Numbered from the stretch's first letter, positions 7,882 to 18,257 are shown. The stretch: 47,093 bases of DNA from Candidatus Dormiibacter inghamiae (GCA_016464825.1 JAEKNQ010000058.1:1-47093), one strand, 5' to 3'. The notes: a model not told the origin generated them from the sequence alone. Made by a program: numbers and translations.

Positions 7882-8463
7882 TCAGTTCACCGGCCGCCGA
7901 GCATTGACCAAGCGGATCTGAACCTCGGTCGAGGGTTGTTTTCCCGACGTCAACCGGAAGCGCTCTATCGCCTGCCCCACCTCCGACTTGAGTGTTGAGA
8001 GCTGAGTCTGGGCATCCATCTCGAGGTCGATGAGCAGGTTCGGCCGGGCCGAGGGCCCAGCCAGCTGAGCGTGTGCGCGGACAACCGCGGGGAGGCTCTG
8101 CAGGCTCTGTCTGATACCGTGCTCAAGGCCTCCAGCGCGAACCACGGTTCGGCCGTGGCCGAACCCCGACTCAGCGCTCGACTGTGAGTAGTGCAGGTCG
8201 GCCATGCGCGGCTGACCGGGCACTCTCAGCTCAGCGCGCAGCACGACGAGACCCACAAGGAGAGCCAGAAGGCCTGCCAGAGCCAGGCCAATCAGGCCGT
8301 TCTGGCTGGGAGCCGAGGCGAGCTGTTCGATCGCCGCCGGCACCGGTGCCAGCTGAGTGAAGCCTGAACCCAAGGCCCCTAAGCCCAAGGCGAGTCCGGT
8401 GCCTCCGACCGCGAGCAGGACCAGGCCAAGAAGGGTGGCGAGCAGACGATTGAAGACAGCCAT
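7882..8463 (-). CDS. AmaP-like alkaline-shock membrane anchor protein (copy 2)
   Basis: 193 residues. It starts with the AmaP-type MAVFNRLLATLLGLVLL, has two membrane helices (about 7-33 and 55-77), and ends in a cytoplasmic domain of about 110 residues. In Staphylococcus AmaP tethers Asp23 to the membrane; here two AmaP-like proteins accompany two plain Asp23 proteins. Its ATG shares one base with the stop of the upstream copy (TGATG). The soluble part differs clearly from copy 1, so the pair has diverged rather than recently duplicated. Last gene of the operon. Assigned from architecture and neighbours. Confidence 0.72.
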   Translation of the reverse strand: MAVFNRLLATLLGLVLLAVGGTGLALGLGALGSGFTQLAPVPAAIEQLASAPSQNGLIGLALAGLLALLVGLVVLRAELRVPGQPRMADLHYSQSSAESGFGHGRTVVRAGGLEHGIRQSLQSLPAVVRAHAQLAGPSARPNLLIDLEMDAQTQLSTLKSEVGQAIERFRLTSGKQPSTEVQIRLVNARRPVN

Positions 8464-9008
8464 CAGGCCACCCGAGCTTCGTGGATGCTGACTCGGATGG
8501 CGCTGTCATCAGCGCGCCCCAACCGCTCCAGACTCGAGTGCACGAGTTGCTCGACCTCCCCTCGCATCTGGGGTGACCCGGCCGCGTCGACCCGGAGACG
8601 CCAGCTTCGGCGACCGCGCAGCCGAGCGCGCACCCCGACGGCCGTCGTCTCCTTGATCAGTAAGGAGCCCAGCATCCCTTCGAAGGCGGCCCGATGAAGC
8701 CACCAACTCGCCGTGTCGTCCTCGTCCAGAAAGACGATCAGAGGCGGCCATGGCCGCAGCTCGAGCAGCAGGAGCAGGAGGCCAAGAACGATCAGCGCGG
8801 CGGCCGAAGCCAGGACCCGCCAGTCCGCGAGTTGGAGGGTGGATAGGGTCTTCAGAGCCTGATGGAGGCTTTGATCGAAGTAGCGCAACCAATCAGGCCG
8901 CCACCCGATGCCCAGCGCGTGCACGATGCTGATGGCCAGTGCCCACAGCCCGGCTACGACCAGCAGGAGGGCCAGGACAACCATGACCAGACGGTTGAAC
9001 ACCCTCAT
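8463..9008 (-). CDS. AmaP-like alkaline-shock membrane anchor protein (copy 1)
   Basis: 181 residues with the same plan as copy 2. It opens with MRVFNRLVMVVLALLLVVAG, has a second hydrophobic helix near 64-87, and ends in a basic, Arg-rich soluble domain. It overlaps the preceding Asp23 gene by four bases (ATGA) and the following copy by one, so the set is translated as a unit. It probably anchors Asp23-family proteins to the membrane during envelope stress. DUF6286 is a related family name used in actinobacteria. I cannot separate the two labels without a profile search. Confidence 0.72.
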   Translation of the reverse strand: MRVFNRLVMVVLALLLVVAGLWALAISIVHALGIGWRPDWLRYFDQSLHQALKTLSTLQLADWRVLASAAALIVLGLLLLLLELRPWPPLIVFLDEDDTASWWLHRAAFEGMLGSLLIKETTAVGVRARLRGRRSWRLRVDAAGSPQMRGEVEQLVHSSLERLGRADDSAIRVSIHEARVA

Positions 9009-9373
9009 CGGACTCTTGCCATTCGCGCTTTCAGCGGGGGCAGGGCAGTTGAGTGGAGGATCCGCGGCAGCTGCTCAACCTCGAGGTCCTCGACCACCAC
9101 TTCGACGGGACGAGCGGCTCCGAGCGCCTGAAGCGCCTCTTGAGCCACCTCACGGACATGCTCGGTGACCTCAGCGATCGGCAGCTCGTTGACCACGATG
9201 TGGACAACCACCTGGTCCTCGCGGACGACCACACCGGCCGTCTTGCCGCCGGCGAAGTAGGTGGCGGCCTCCACTGCACCACCTGCCGAAAGGCGGGCGA
9301 CGCCGGGAACGCCGGCGACGCCTAGAGCCACCTCTTGGGCGATAACGCCCGGGTGGTCGGATCGTTCGATCAC
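9005..9373 (-). CDS. Asp23/Gls24-family envelope stress protein (short form)
   Basis: 122 residues, essentially one Asp23 domain: a front helix (GVIAQEVALGVAGVPGVARL), a strand (VVVREDQVVVHIVVNE), a helix (IAEVTEHVREVAQEAL), and a final strand ending VEVVVEDLEV. In this family a central strand with alternating Val/Ile and a 'GVPGV' turn are typical. GTG start overlapping the previous stop by four bases (GTGA). A soluble partner for the AmaP-like membrane proteins encoded next. Its exact biochemical role in envelope homeostasis is unknown even in model organisms. Confidence 0.85.
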   Translation of the reverse strand: MIERSDHPGVIAQEVALGVAGVPGVARLSAGGAVEAATYFAGGKTAGVVVREDQVVVHIVVNELPIAEVTEHVREVAQEALQALGAARPVEVVVEDLEVEQLPRILHSTALPPLKARMARVR

Positions 9374-9900
9374 TGCACCCGAGTCTCGGCCGGCGCTTGA
9401 GGTTCGCCTTCGACGACGAGGTCGTCGACCATGATGTTGACCTCAGTCACCTCCAGGCCTGTCATGCTCTCGACCCTCTCGATCACGTTGCGACGCACAG
9501 CCTCTGTCACGTCAACTATGCTCTGGCCGTAGTACGTCACTACGTCGAGGTCGATGGCGGCCTGTCGCTCGCCCACCTCAACGCTGACGCCCTGGGTGCT
9601 CTGATCCTCAGTCTGCCCAGGCACACGAGCACGCAACCCACCGAGGGCGCGAGCGAACCCCTTGCCCATCTCATGGACGCCTGGGATCTCTCGGGTCGCC
9701 AGCGCCGCGATCTTGGTGACCACGCCGTCAGCAATTCGGGTGTTCCCCCGCTCAGTCGTGAGTGAGGCGTGCCGGTCGCCGCTGGTCAGGGCCGCCCCGG
9801 GCCGGCTCACAGCTGGGCTACGCGACCCGCCTCCAGGTGCGGTCCCGGTTGAGCTAGGCGTGGTGACAGCTGCCTGCGAACTGATCTTGTCTTGATCCAT
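9370..9900 (-). CDS. Asp23/Gls24-family envelope stress protein
   Basis: 176 residues. An unstructured Ser/Thr/Gly N-terminus (1-50) leads into a full Asp23 domain: TRIADGVVTKIAALATREIPGVHEM, then VSVEVGERQAAIDLDVVTYYGQSI, then VTEAVRRNVIERVESMTGLEVTEVNIMVDDL. These are the canonical signature segments of the family. The ATG is preceded by AAAGGAGA. It is separated by only 18 bases from the DUF2273-like gene upstream and overlaps the short Asp23 gene downstream. Cytoplasmic and probably membrane-tethered through the AmaP-like proteins. Confidence 0.93.
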   Translation of the reverse strand: MDQDKISSQAAVTTPSSTGTAPGGGSRSPAVSRPGAALTSGDRHASLTTERGNTRIADGVVTKIAALATREIPGVHEMGKGFARALGGLRARVPGQTEDQSTQGVSVEVGERQAAIDLDVVTYYGQSIVDVTEAVRRNVIERVESMTGLEVTEVNIMVDDLVVEGEPQAPAETRVQ

Positions 9901-9918
9901 GATCTCGGTCTCCTTTTG

Positions 9919-10104
9919 TTATCTGCGACTTGATGTGAAGCGGTCGGTAAGTTGGGCCACGTCGAAATCGCCCTCAACTACTCTGGCTGCGCCGTACCCG
10001 GCCAGCCCGACCAGGAGGGCAGCCAGGCCCACCCAGAAAGACTGGCTTGCGGCGAGCCAGATGAACAAGAACCCGACCACGAAACCAAACTGGCGATTGG
10101 ACAT
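9919..10104 (-). CDS. DUF2273-like small integral membrane protein
   Basis: 61 residues, mostly two hydrophobic helices (about 4-21 and 23-40) and a short charged tail ending in SSRR. Small proteins of this shape (DUF2273) sit next to asp23 and amaP genes in Gram-positive bacteria, which is the basis for the call. The ATG has a strong AGGAGGT at good spacing. The 134-base gap upstream may contain an internal promoter, but no clear boxes are visible. Confidence 0.75.
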   Translation of the reverse strand: MSNRQFGFVVGFLFIWLAASQSFWVGLAALLVGLAGYGAARVVEGDFDVAQLTDRFTSSRR

Positions 10105-10238
10105 TCACCACCTCCTGGCAACGAGCTGAACGGGAGGCCCAATCTTCGTCTTCGGCGATCCGGGCCACGCCACTACAGAAGCACTCACGCAGGTTTAGAA
10201 CCCGAGAGGCCGCAAGAGTTTCGCAGGGGCGTGGACTT

Positions 10239-10832
10239 TCAGCCCACGTCCGCGATAGTCAGCTCCACCTCTGGCAGGTCAAGGCCCGTCGTTTCCAAGA
10301 CGTGGGCGATCACGGCTCGCCTCACTTGTTCGGCTACCACCAACGCGCTGAATCCGTAGTGGATGCTGAGCTCGATCTCGATGCGCAGGTTCTCACGTGA
10401 GACCAGCCGCTGGCGCCTCTTCTTAGGTCGGTCGGGGCCTTCGATCCCAACCTCTCGCGACTGTGCCTGGAAGACCTGCCGCACTCCGGGGGCGGCGGCG
10501 GCTGCCCAGAAGGCCAGGGAGCTCAAGACTGCCGTTGAGACTCGCGTCATCCCTCGTCCGCCACGCAGTTCGACCTGCCAGTCGTCGAGCCCCGCCCAGA
10601 TCCGGCGCATCACCCGGTGGAGCAGTTCAGGCGAAGGCTGTACAGGCTCGGCTCGCAGGCGTTCGATGTCTTGCCAAGAGTTCACCAGCCGGTTCAAGGC
10701 GGCCGTGCAGTAGGGGCACTCAATTTGATGCGGTGTGAGGGCCTTCGTTTGCCCGGTCGAGACCTGCTCGAGCAGATCGGCTAGCTGGGCGCCGCATTGC
10801 AGCTGCGCTGGGAGCCGCTCGCTCATTTCCAT
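10239..10832 (-). CDS. Zinc-finger anti-sigma-like protein fused to an Asp23-type domain
   Basis: 197 residues. The N-terminal part holds HQIECPYC (His35-x3-Cys39-x2-Cys42, with Cys13 upstream), the zinc-binding pattern of ZAS/zf-HC2 anti-sigma factors. After a middle hydrophobic stretch (about 96-115), the last 70 residues read like a C-terminal Asp23 domain (LRIEIELSIHYGFSALVVAEQVRRAVIAHVLETTGLDLPEVELTI). The gene overlaps the ECF sigma gene by ten bases, the standard place for a cognate anti-sigma. Inferred role: it holds the sigma factor and links its release to the state of the Asp23/AmaP envelope assembly. The fusion is the odd feature. Confidence 0.7.
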   Translation of the reverse strand: MEMSERLPAQLQCGAQLADLLEQVSTGQTKALTPHQIECPYCTAALNRLVNSWQDIERLRAEPVQPSPELLHRVMRRIWAGLDDWQVELRGGRGMTRVSTAVLSSLAFWAAAAAPGVRQVFQAQSREVGIEGPDRPKKRRQRLVSRENLRIEIELSIHYGFSALVVAEQVRRAVIAHVLETTGLDLPEVELTIADVG

Positions 10833-11350
10833 TCGCTCAGGGCAATCGCCAACTCGAGGCGCGCCCGGTGGAGCCGGCTCTTCACCGCTGGCAGGGAGAT
10901 CCCGAGAATTTCCACGATTTCTTCATACCCGCGTCCCTCCAGGTGCCGGAGCACGAAGGTGGCCCGCTGCTCGGGCGTCAATCCCAGGATCGCCCTCCGC
11001 AGGACGCGCAGCCTGTCGCGAGCCTCGTTCAGCTCGCCTGGCCCAGGAGCCCCCGACTCCTGATCCCAGAGCACAGTTTGGCTCGGCTTCCTGGATCGGC
11101 GCAGATTGAGACAGCGGTTGGTCACTATGCGATAGATCCAGGTCGAGAACGTGCTCTGGGAGCGGAATCGCGGCAGGCCACGCCAGGCCTGCAGGAAGGT
11201 CTCCTGGACTGCATCTTCAGCGTCCCTGGGGTCCCCGAGCATCCCCAGCGCGATCCTGAAGACCCTAACCTGATGACGGCGAACGAGCTGCTCGAAGGCG
11301 TTGGCGTTGCCCGATCGGGCCAGCGCCACCAGCGTCGAGTCGGGATCCAT
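10823..11350 (-). CDS. ECF-family RNA polymerase sigma factor
   Basis: 175 residues with only sigma regions 2 and 4. Region 2 (about 15-80) contains FEQLVRRHQVRVFRIALGMLGDPRDAEDAVQETFLQAWRGL and FSTWIYRIVTNRCLNLRR. Region 4 (about 118-168) contains LTPEQRATFVLRHLEGRGYEEIVEILGISLPAVKSRLHRAR, the -35-binding helix-turn-helix. First gene of the envelope-stress operon, whose other products it probably controls, including itself. The 101 bases upstream (11351-11451) must hold the promoter; I see no confident ECF-type boxes there. Confidence 0.94.
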   Translation of the reverse strand: MDPDSTLVALARSGNANAFEQLVRRHQVRVFRIALGMLGDPRDAEDAVQETFLQAWRGLPRFRSQSTFSTWIYRIVTNRCLNLRRSRKPSQTVLWDQESGAPGPGELNEARDRLRVLRRAILGLTPEQRATFVLRHLEGRGYEEIVEILGISLPAVKSRLHRARLELAIALSEWK

Positions 11351-11451
11351 CCTTCACTCTCAGCAGAAGATCCCTAGAGCACCGTCGGCAGAGGGCTGAC
11401 CGACCGGCGCTTTATCAGGATTGTGCCGCCGCCTCCCGCTGATCCGAGCGT

Positions 11452-11721
11452 TCAGGTTGCGTAGCGGGCGGCTGCTCGCTGGCGAGCCCGGGCGGCTTCA
11501 ACCTCCCGATCTCGGGCTGGTGCGGACGTCACGAGCTCATTCAGCAGGCCCAACGAAACGTCCGCGACCGCTTCGACCGCCCTCTCAAACGCATCGGTGT
11601 TGACTCGCGACGGCTTGGTCGTGCCGCTGATTTTCCGCACGTACTGCAGCGCGGCGTCGCGCACCTCCGCCTGAGTCGCGGGGGGATCCAGGTTGTACAG
11701 CGGGCGAATATTGCGGCACAT
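11452..11721 (-). CDS. DUF2277 family protein
   Basis: 89 residues from the ATG at 11719-11721. The protein opens with MCRNIRPLYNLDPPAT, the diagnostic N-terminus of DUF2277, and continues with AALQYVRKISGTTKPSRVN and LLNELVTSAPARDREVEAARA. The reading frame is open further upstream, but those residues are not family-like and the domain starts exactly at this Met. Function unknown; small cytoplasmic helical protein common in actinobacteria and Chloroflexota. It lies 101 bases before the sigma gene on the same strand, with no clear functional link. Confidence 0.88.
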   Translation of the reverse strand: MCRNIRPLYNLDPPATQAEVRDAALQYVRKISGTTKPSRVNTDAFERAVEAVADVSLGLLNELVTSAPARDREVEAARARQRAAARYAT

Positions 11722-11792
11722 GCCGAAATCGTACTTCCGAAGGGACCAGCAACCGGCCGTCTCTGTTCCCGCTCGCTCGAGGCGTAGCCGAG

Positions 11793-12542
11793 TCAGCCTG
11801 TCTTGACGCAGCTGACAAGGCTGGCGGCCATCCAGGGACCGCCGTACCAAAACCGCCACCCCAGCGACCGTAACTCGACACCTGCCATCGATAGCAGACG
11901 CAGCCGCTCAGCGTATTGGCCGGCGGATCGGATGTCGGCCACCAGCAGCCGGCCGCCGGGCCGCAATACCCGAACGGCCTCGTCGATGCAGCGTTCGCGT
12001 CCCTCCCCGTCTGGCACGTTGTGGATGGCGAGACTGCTCACGACCAGATCGAAGGAGCTGTTGGGGAATGGCAGGTGCCGCATGTCCGCAGTCTCCAGCT
12101 GTACGGTCGCTGCGACGCCCTCGAGTTCGGCGTTGCGCCGCGTCGTCTCGATCGCATTGCCTGACTGATCGGCACTCTTCCAGAGGTCGACTCCCACAGC
12201 ACTGCCGCCCGGGACCAGCTGGGCTGCCATCAGCAGCACGGCGCCGCGGCCGCAGCCCACATCCAGCAACTGCTCATCGCCGCGCATCTCCAATCCGTTC
12301 AGCAGAGTCGACCAGACCGCAAACTTGCCTCGCCGCGTCGTGTATAGATAGCTGGCCGCGCTGGCCAGGAGGACGACTGCGCACAGCCCACTGAAGAGCG
12401 CCCAACCAGCGGAGCCACCGATCAGGTTAACCACAGCACCAGCCAGAAGGGCCAAACCGCCGAGGCTGAGCAGCAGCGGTACGTACGGTGCATCGAAGCC
12501 ATAGTCGCCTCTCCTGCGCTCCAAGCCCGGCCTGGCCACCAT
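11793..12542 (-). CDS. Membrane-anchored class I SAM-dependent methyltransferase
   Basis: 249 residues. Two hydrophobic helices (about 21-43 and 46-68) come before a complete methyltransferase domain. Motif I is LLDVGCGRGAVLLMAA (92-107), then VGVDLW, the acidic LETADMRHLPF, the post-II FDLVVSSLAIHNV and the RVLRPGGRLLVADI strand typical of the UbiE/Erg6 group. Membrane anchoring suggests a lipid or quinone-type acceptor, but the substrate is unknown. It is transcribed divergently from the merR gene. The start ATG lacks a clear ribosome binding site. Confidence 0.86.
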   Translation of the reverse strand: MVARPGLERRRGDYGFDAPYVPLLLSLGGLALLAGAVVNLIGGSAGWALFSGLCAVVLLASAASYLYTTRRGKFAVWSTLLNGLEMRGDEQLLDVGCGRGAVLLMAAQLVPGGSAVGVDLWKSADQSGNAIETTRRNAELEGVAATVQLETADMRHLPFPNSSFDLVVSSLAIHNVPDGEGRERCIDEAVRVLRPGGRLLVADIRSAGQYAERLRLLSMAGVELRSLGWRFWYGGPWMAASLVSCVKTG

Positions 12543-12641
12543 ATCGGCATTGTCCCAGATGCGGGTGAGAAGGCGTCGCAGAAGGGTCCGGCAGAGGCGA
12601 GCTTGACCTTCAAGCGTGCTTCAGGGCTTACGGTTGCCGGC

Positions 12642-13157
12642 ATGGAGTTGCGAATCGGTCAGCTGGCCAAGCGCAGCGGTCTCTCCAGCTCAGCCCTGCG
12701 CTACTACGAATCGGCAGGCCTCCTGCCGCCGGCCCGACGCTCCGATGCCGGCTATCGACTCTACGGAGAGGACATGCTGGGCCGGCTAGCCTTCGTCCGC
12801 CGGGCTCAGGCGCTCGGGCTTTCAGTCCGCGAGATCCGCTCTCTCCTCAGCGAGCAGGCGGTGTCAGCGGAGGAGGATCGAGGGCGGCTGCGCCACCTGG
12901 TGGCTCATCGGCTGTCCGAGACCAAGCAGCGGTTGGCCGAACTCAACGCTCTCCAGCAGCAGCTGCAAGCCCTCCACGTGCGACTGCAGCGTGCGCCTGG
13001 GCCCGGCTGCGGTCATCTCGGTGACTGCGCCTGCTGGTTACCAACCGAAGAGGAGGTGAAGATGATGGCTCAAGACGTCGCGTGCTGCGAGGAGCAGTGC
13101 TGTCCCGAGTGCTGCGGCACTCAGGATTCCGCCTGCGAGTGTTCCTGCTGCCCTTAG
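12642..13157 (+). CDS. MerR-family metal-responsive regulator with a cysteine-rich tail
   Basis: 171 residues. The N-terminal winged helix (1-70) contains IGQLAKRSGLSSSALRYYESAGLLPPARR and GYRLYGEDMLGRLAFVRRAQALGLSVREIR, followed by the dimerising coiled coil (about 78-117). A metal-site loop, CGHLGDCAC (Cys123, 129, 131), resembles those of Zn/Cd/Pb-sensing MerR proteins. Unusually, the chain then runs on for about 25 residues with ten more Cys (CC, CC, CC, C-x-C-x-CC). The start at 12642 removes 13 non-family residues. DNA binding and twisting of a 19-bp-spaced promoter is the family mechanism; the target genes are not evident nearby. Confidence 0.88.
   Translation: MELRIGQLAKRSGLSSSALRYYESAGLLPPARRSDAGYRLYGEDMLGRLAFVRRAQALGLSVREIRSLLSEQAVSAEEDRGRLRHLVAHRLSETKQRLAELNALQQQLQALHVRLQRAPGPGCGHLGDCACWLPTEEEVKMMAQDVACCEEQCCPECCGTQDSACECSCCP
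13062..13157 (+). CDS. Possible nested metallothionein-like peptide within merR
   Basis: A perfect AGGAGGTG (13051-13058) lies inside the merR reading frame just before two in-frame ATG codons (13062 and 13065). Initiation there would give a 31-residue peptide with ten Cys, three CC pairs and a terminal CC, and no aromatic residue, which is a metallothionein-like composition. The Glu-Glu-Glu-Val-Lys stretch that encodes the site could create it by chance. Inferred only; no family match is claimed. Confidence 0.35.
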   Translation: MMAQDVACCEEQCCPECCGTQDSACECSCCP

Positions 13158-13167
13158 AAAGGCACTG

Positions 13168-13191
13168 GGCTGGGAGGTGCACCTCCCAGCC
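13168..13191. terminator. Perfect 24-base palindrome between merR and dedA
   Basis: GGCTGGGAGG-TGCA-CCTCCCAGCC forms a 10-bp perfect stem with a 4-base loop, centred between two convergent genes that stop at 13157 and 13205. No T tract on either side. Most likely a bidirectional terminator; a palindromic operator is less likely because no gene starts here. Confidence 0.6.
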
Positions 13192-13204
13192 AACTAGCGC
13201 TGAC

Positions 13205-14002
13205 TCAATCGCGTGAGAACTCCGCCGCCTCTTCCGGCTTGGCGCGCAAGGCGCGGACGCCCACGTATAGCGCCAGCAGTACCACTACGGAGATGAACAA
13301 TGGGGTGGTCCAGGCATGATGGCCCAGGAAAGTGCTTACACGGCCGCCGTACCGGGCGCCCAGGAACAGCCACACGCCAGCCCAGATTGCGGTTGAGACG
13401 GCGACCGAGCCGGCAAACGTGGGGTAATGCACCTGGAAAATGCCGGAGGCAACCGTGATGGGAATCCGCATGCCGGGGACGTGCCGTCCGAAGATGATGG
13501 CCAGCGCGCCCCAGCGTTGGAACCAGCCCTCCGCCTTATGCAGCCGTTCTGGATTGAGATGGATGGCAACCCCGAGTCGGCCTTTGACCAGCCGCCGGCC
13601 CCAGCGTCGCGAGATCAGGTACATGTTGGTGGCGCCGGCCGTCACAGCCGTGATCACCGCCAGCCAGGCGCCGAGCCATTTCAGCAGCTGAAAGCCTGCC
13701 TGGTGGCCCAGGTAGATGACGTACACGTCGCCCGGTACCGGCAGTGGCACACCTGACTCCTCGACGTAGAGCAGCGCGACGCTGGCGATTGGTCCTGCGC
13801 GGTTGACAAAGCCACGGACGGCGCGGGTTATGTCGCGGACCGCCTCGGGCAGATCACCTTCGAGCAGCGCGATGGCTATAACGAGGAGGGCGATTCCCAG
13901 GGGGAGGCCGAAAGGCAGCAACCGCCGACGCAGCATCGACCGGTGCCCGCCTGGGCCGGCGCGCCTGGCGACAATCTGCTCGTGGTGTGATGGGGATCCC
14001 AC
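13205..14002 (-). CDS. DedA-family membrane protein
   Basis: 265 residues with about five or six membrane segments. DedA/VTT signature elements are present: YVEESGVPLPVPGDVYVIYLGH, then the glycine-rich helix preceding SRRWGRRLVKGRLG, then FGRHVPGMRIPITVASGIFQVHYPTFAGS, where the Arg and Gly-rich segment are typical. The family flips lipids such as undecaprenyl phosphate or phosphatidylethanolamine, and loss affects envelope integrity and membrane potential. GTG at 14002 is the first start; an ATG at 13936 (MLRRRLLPFG) directly before the first helix is equally plausible. Stands alone, convergent with merR. Confidence 0.88.
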   Translation of the reverse strand: MGSPSHHEQIVARRAGPGGHRSMLRRRLLPFGLPLGIALLVIAIALLEGDLPEAVRDITRAVRGFVNRAGPIASVALLYVEESGVPLPVPGDVYVIYLGHQAGFQLLKWLGAWLAVITAVTAGATNMYLISRRWGRRLVKGRLGVAIHLNPERLHKAEGWFQRWGALAIIFGRHVPGMRIPITVASGIFQVHYPTFAGSVAVSTAIWAGVWLFLGARYGGRVSTFLGHHAWTTPLFISVVVLLALYVGVRALRAKPEEAAEFSRD

Positions 14003-14153
14003 CCTTTCAGTGTGCGGCTTTGTCAGGCAAGTGCCACAACGTGATCCGGTCGGGCGGCAGCGGCGATGCCCGCGTCTCGTCCCGATGCTCGCTCGAGCGG
14101 GGCCGGCGGACCGGCCGCCAAAAGGCCTGGCCGATAGAATGGGGCCCCGGCGC

Positions 14154-14230
14154 GGCCCGTTCGTCTAGTGGACTAGGACGCCGGCCTTTCAAGCCGGAGA
14201 TCACGGGTTCGAAGCCCGTACGGGCCACCA
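14154..14230 (+). tRNA. tRNA-Glu (anticodon TTC)
   Basis: Acceptor GGCCCGT/ACGGGCC closes, the anticodon stem CCGGC/GCCGG encloses CTTTCAA, giving TTC, the T-loop is TTCGAAG, and CCA is encoded (14228-14230). A TAGAAT box ends 13 bases upstream (14135-14140). Confidence 0.97.
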
Positions 14231-14242
14231 AACGACCTTCAG

Positions 14243-14316
14243 GCGGGTGTAGCACAATGGTAGTGCGGCAGCCTTCCAAGCTGTTTACACGGGTTCGATT
14301 CCCGTCACCCGCTCCA
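14243..14316 (+). tRNA. tRNA-Gly (anticodon TCC)
   Basis: Acceptor GCGGGTG/CACCCGC closes, the anticodon loop is CTTCCAA, giving TCC, the T-loop is TTCGATT, and CCA is encoded (14314-14316). It lies 12 bases after tRNA-Glu and is surely cotranscribed. The 75 bases up to cbbX hold nothing else. Confidence 0.97.
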
Positions 14317-14391
14317 GATCGGGTAACTGCCGCTGGCAGCGCAGCGTCGCTGCGCGCCGCTCGACTGCAGACTGTCGGAGCTGGGCGCCAG

Positions 14392-15342
14392 CTACGGCTT
14401 GAAGACGCGGCTCTTGAGGATGTCGGCAGGCTCGATGACTGTCAGCTCCTCGACAGTTGGAGCATGGCCGTCAGCCAGCGACGCGGTATAGAGCCGGACT
14501 GCGTGGCGCATCCGGGCACGGTCGAGCGCATTGCGAACGCTGCGCCCATTGGCGAAGTTCGGCTGCTCGCGGCGGCGGCGAAAGTACTCCTCGAAGGCGC
14601 GTTCGGCCGGCGCGGACAGCTGATAGTTCTCGGCATCCAGCATCAGGCGCGCGATTGCCATCAGCTCCTGGTCCCGGTAGTCAGGGAAATCGATGTGGTG
14701 CGCGATGCGGGAGCTGATCCCGGGCACGTCGGCGAAGAAACGCTCCATCTTGTCCTTGTAGCCGGCGAAGATGACCACCAGGTCCTGACGATCGTTCTCC
14801 ATGGCTTGGAGCAGCAGCTCCACCGCCTCCTGGCCGTAGTCACGCTCGTTGTCGAGCCGGTAGATCGTGTACGCCTCGTCGATGAAGAGCACTCCGCCCA
14901 TGGCCCGCTTCAATGCTTCCCGGGTCTTGGGTGCCGTGTGCCCGACGTACTGGCCAACCAGGTCTTCCCGGGTGACGACCACCACATGGCCTTTCCGCAC
15001 ATAGCCGAGCTTGTGCAGCACCTCGCCGATGCGCATCGCAACCGTCGTCTTCCCGGTGCCAGGGTTGCCCGTGAAGCACATGTGAAGGGTCGGGGGTTTC
15101 GAAACCAGCCCGGCAGCACTGCGCAGTCGCTCGATCAGCAGCAGGGCCGCAATCTCACGGATGCGGCCCTTGACCTCCTGCAGGGCGACCAGATCCTGGT
15201 CGAGCTGGTCCAGCACCGCCTGCACGCTCCCGTCCCGAAGGGCCTGGAGCGCCTCGGCTTCACTGAGGTCGGTCGGCTGTTCGCGGACACGCGACCCAGG
15301 CCCCAGAGACCGGGCCGGAGGCGCTGCCAACTGCTCAGGCAT
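14392..15342 (-). CDS. cbbX: CbbX, red-type RubisCO activase (AAA+ ATPase)
   Basis: 316 residues. After a 45-residue front helix region comes an AAA+ module: Walker [10 protein letters not shown] (about 92-100), Walker [14 protein letters not shown], sensor 1 ([11 protein letters not shown]) and sensor 2 Arg ([15 protein letters not shown]). The pore loop is [11 protein letters not shown], as in CbbX/CfxQ. It removes inhibitory sugar phosphates from red-type RubisCO by pulling the large-subunit C-terminus. It overlaps rbcS by eight bases and ends the operon. CbbX pairs with red-type enzymes, consistent with the rbcL and rbcS sequences. Confidence 0.96.
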   Translation of the reverse strand: MPEQLAAPPARSLGPGSRVREQPTDLSEAEALQALRDGSVQAVLDQLDQDLVALQEVKGRIREIAALLLIERLRSAAGLVSKPPTLHMCFTGNPGTGKTTVAMRIGEVLHKLGYVRKGHVVVVTREDLVGQYVGHTAPKTREALKRAMGGVLFIDEAYTIYRLDNERDYGQEAVELLLQAMENDRQDLVVIFAGYKDKMERFFADVPGISSRIAHHIDFPDYRDQELMAIARLMLDAENYQLSAPAERAFEEYFRRRREQPNFANGRSVRNALDRARMRHAVRLYTASLADGHAPTVEELTVIEPADILKSRVFKP

Positions 15343-15765
15343 CGCCTTCGCCGTATCTCTGGCCGGAGGGGCGCTCGCTGGCGTAGGAGTGCAGTGTGTA
15401 ATGGACCATGCGATCCTTGCTCTCCTGGCGCTCTAGCCGGAAGCCCGGCTCCTCGGCCGGGCGGTTGACCATGAATTGGAGTGCTATGGTCTGCCGAGTG
15501 AGCTTGGCGTCGTAGAGGCTGACCCGGATGTACCGGTGGGGGAAGGCCTCGCGACACCGGTTTACCTCCCGCAGCGCCTCCTCAGCGGACTTGAGGTCGA
15601 ACATCGGCATGCCCCACATCTCCCAGTAGGAGTTGCGCGGATGGGGGTCGTCGGTGAACTCGATAGCGACAGCCCATTCGTTGTCCAGGCCGTACTGGAT
15701 CTGAGCTCTGATCTGCTCGTCAGTCAGCTCGGGCAGGAAGGAGAAGGTGCCTTGGGTGATAAGCA

Positions 15766-15766
<1 letters not shown>
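15335..15766 (-). CDS. rbcS: RubisCO small subunit (red type)
   Basis: 143 residues beginning [19 protein letters not shown], the red-type N-terminus. The core runs through [34 protein letters not shown] and the strand [29 protein letters not shown]-terminal extension ([26 protein letters not shown]) follows; in red-type enzymes it forms a beta-hairpin filling the holoenzyme pore. The ATG shares a base with the rbcL stop (TGATG). A longer upstream frame is open but runs inside rbcL and is rejected. Confidence 0.95.

Positions 15767-18253
<2,487 letters not shown>

Positions 18254-18257
<4 letters not shown>

Noticed and set aside
13987..15468. A 493-codon plus-strand frame covering two tRNAs and cbbX
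   Set aside because: It runs through tRNA-Glu and tRNA-Gly and antisense to cbbX, whose AAA+ motifs are complete.
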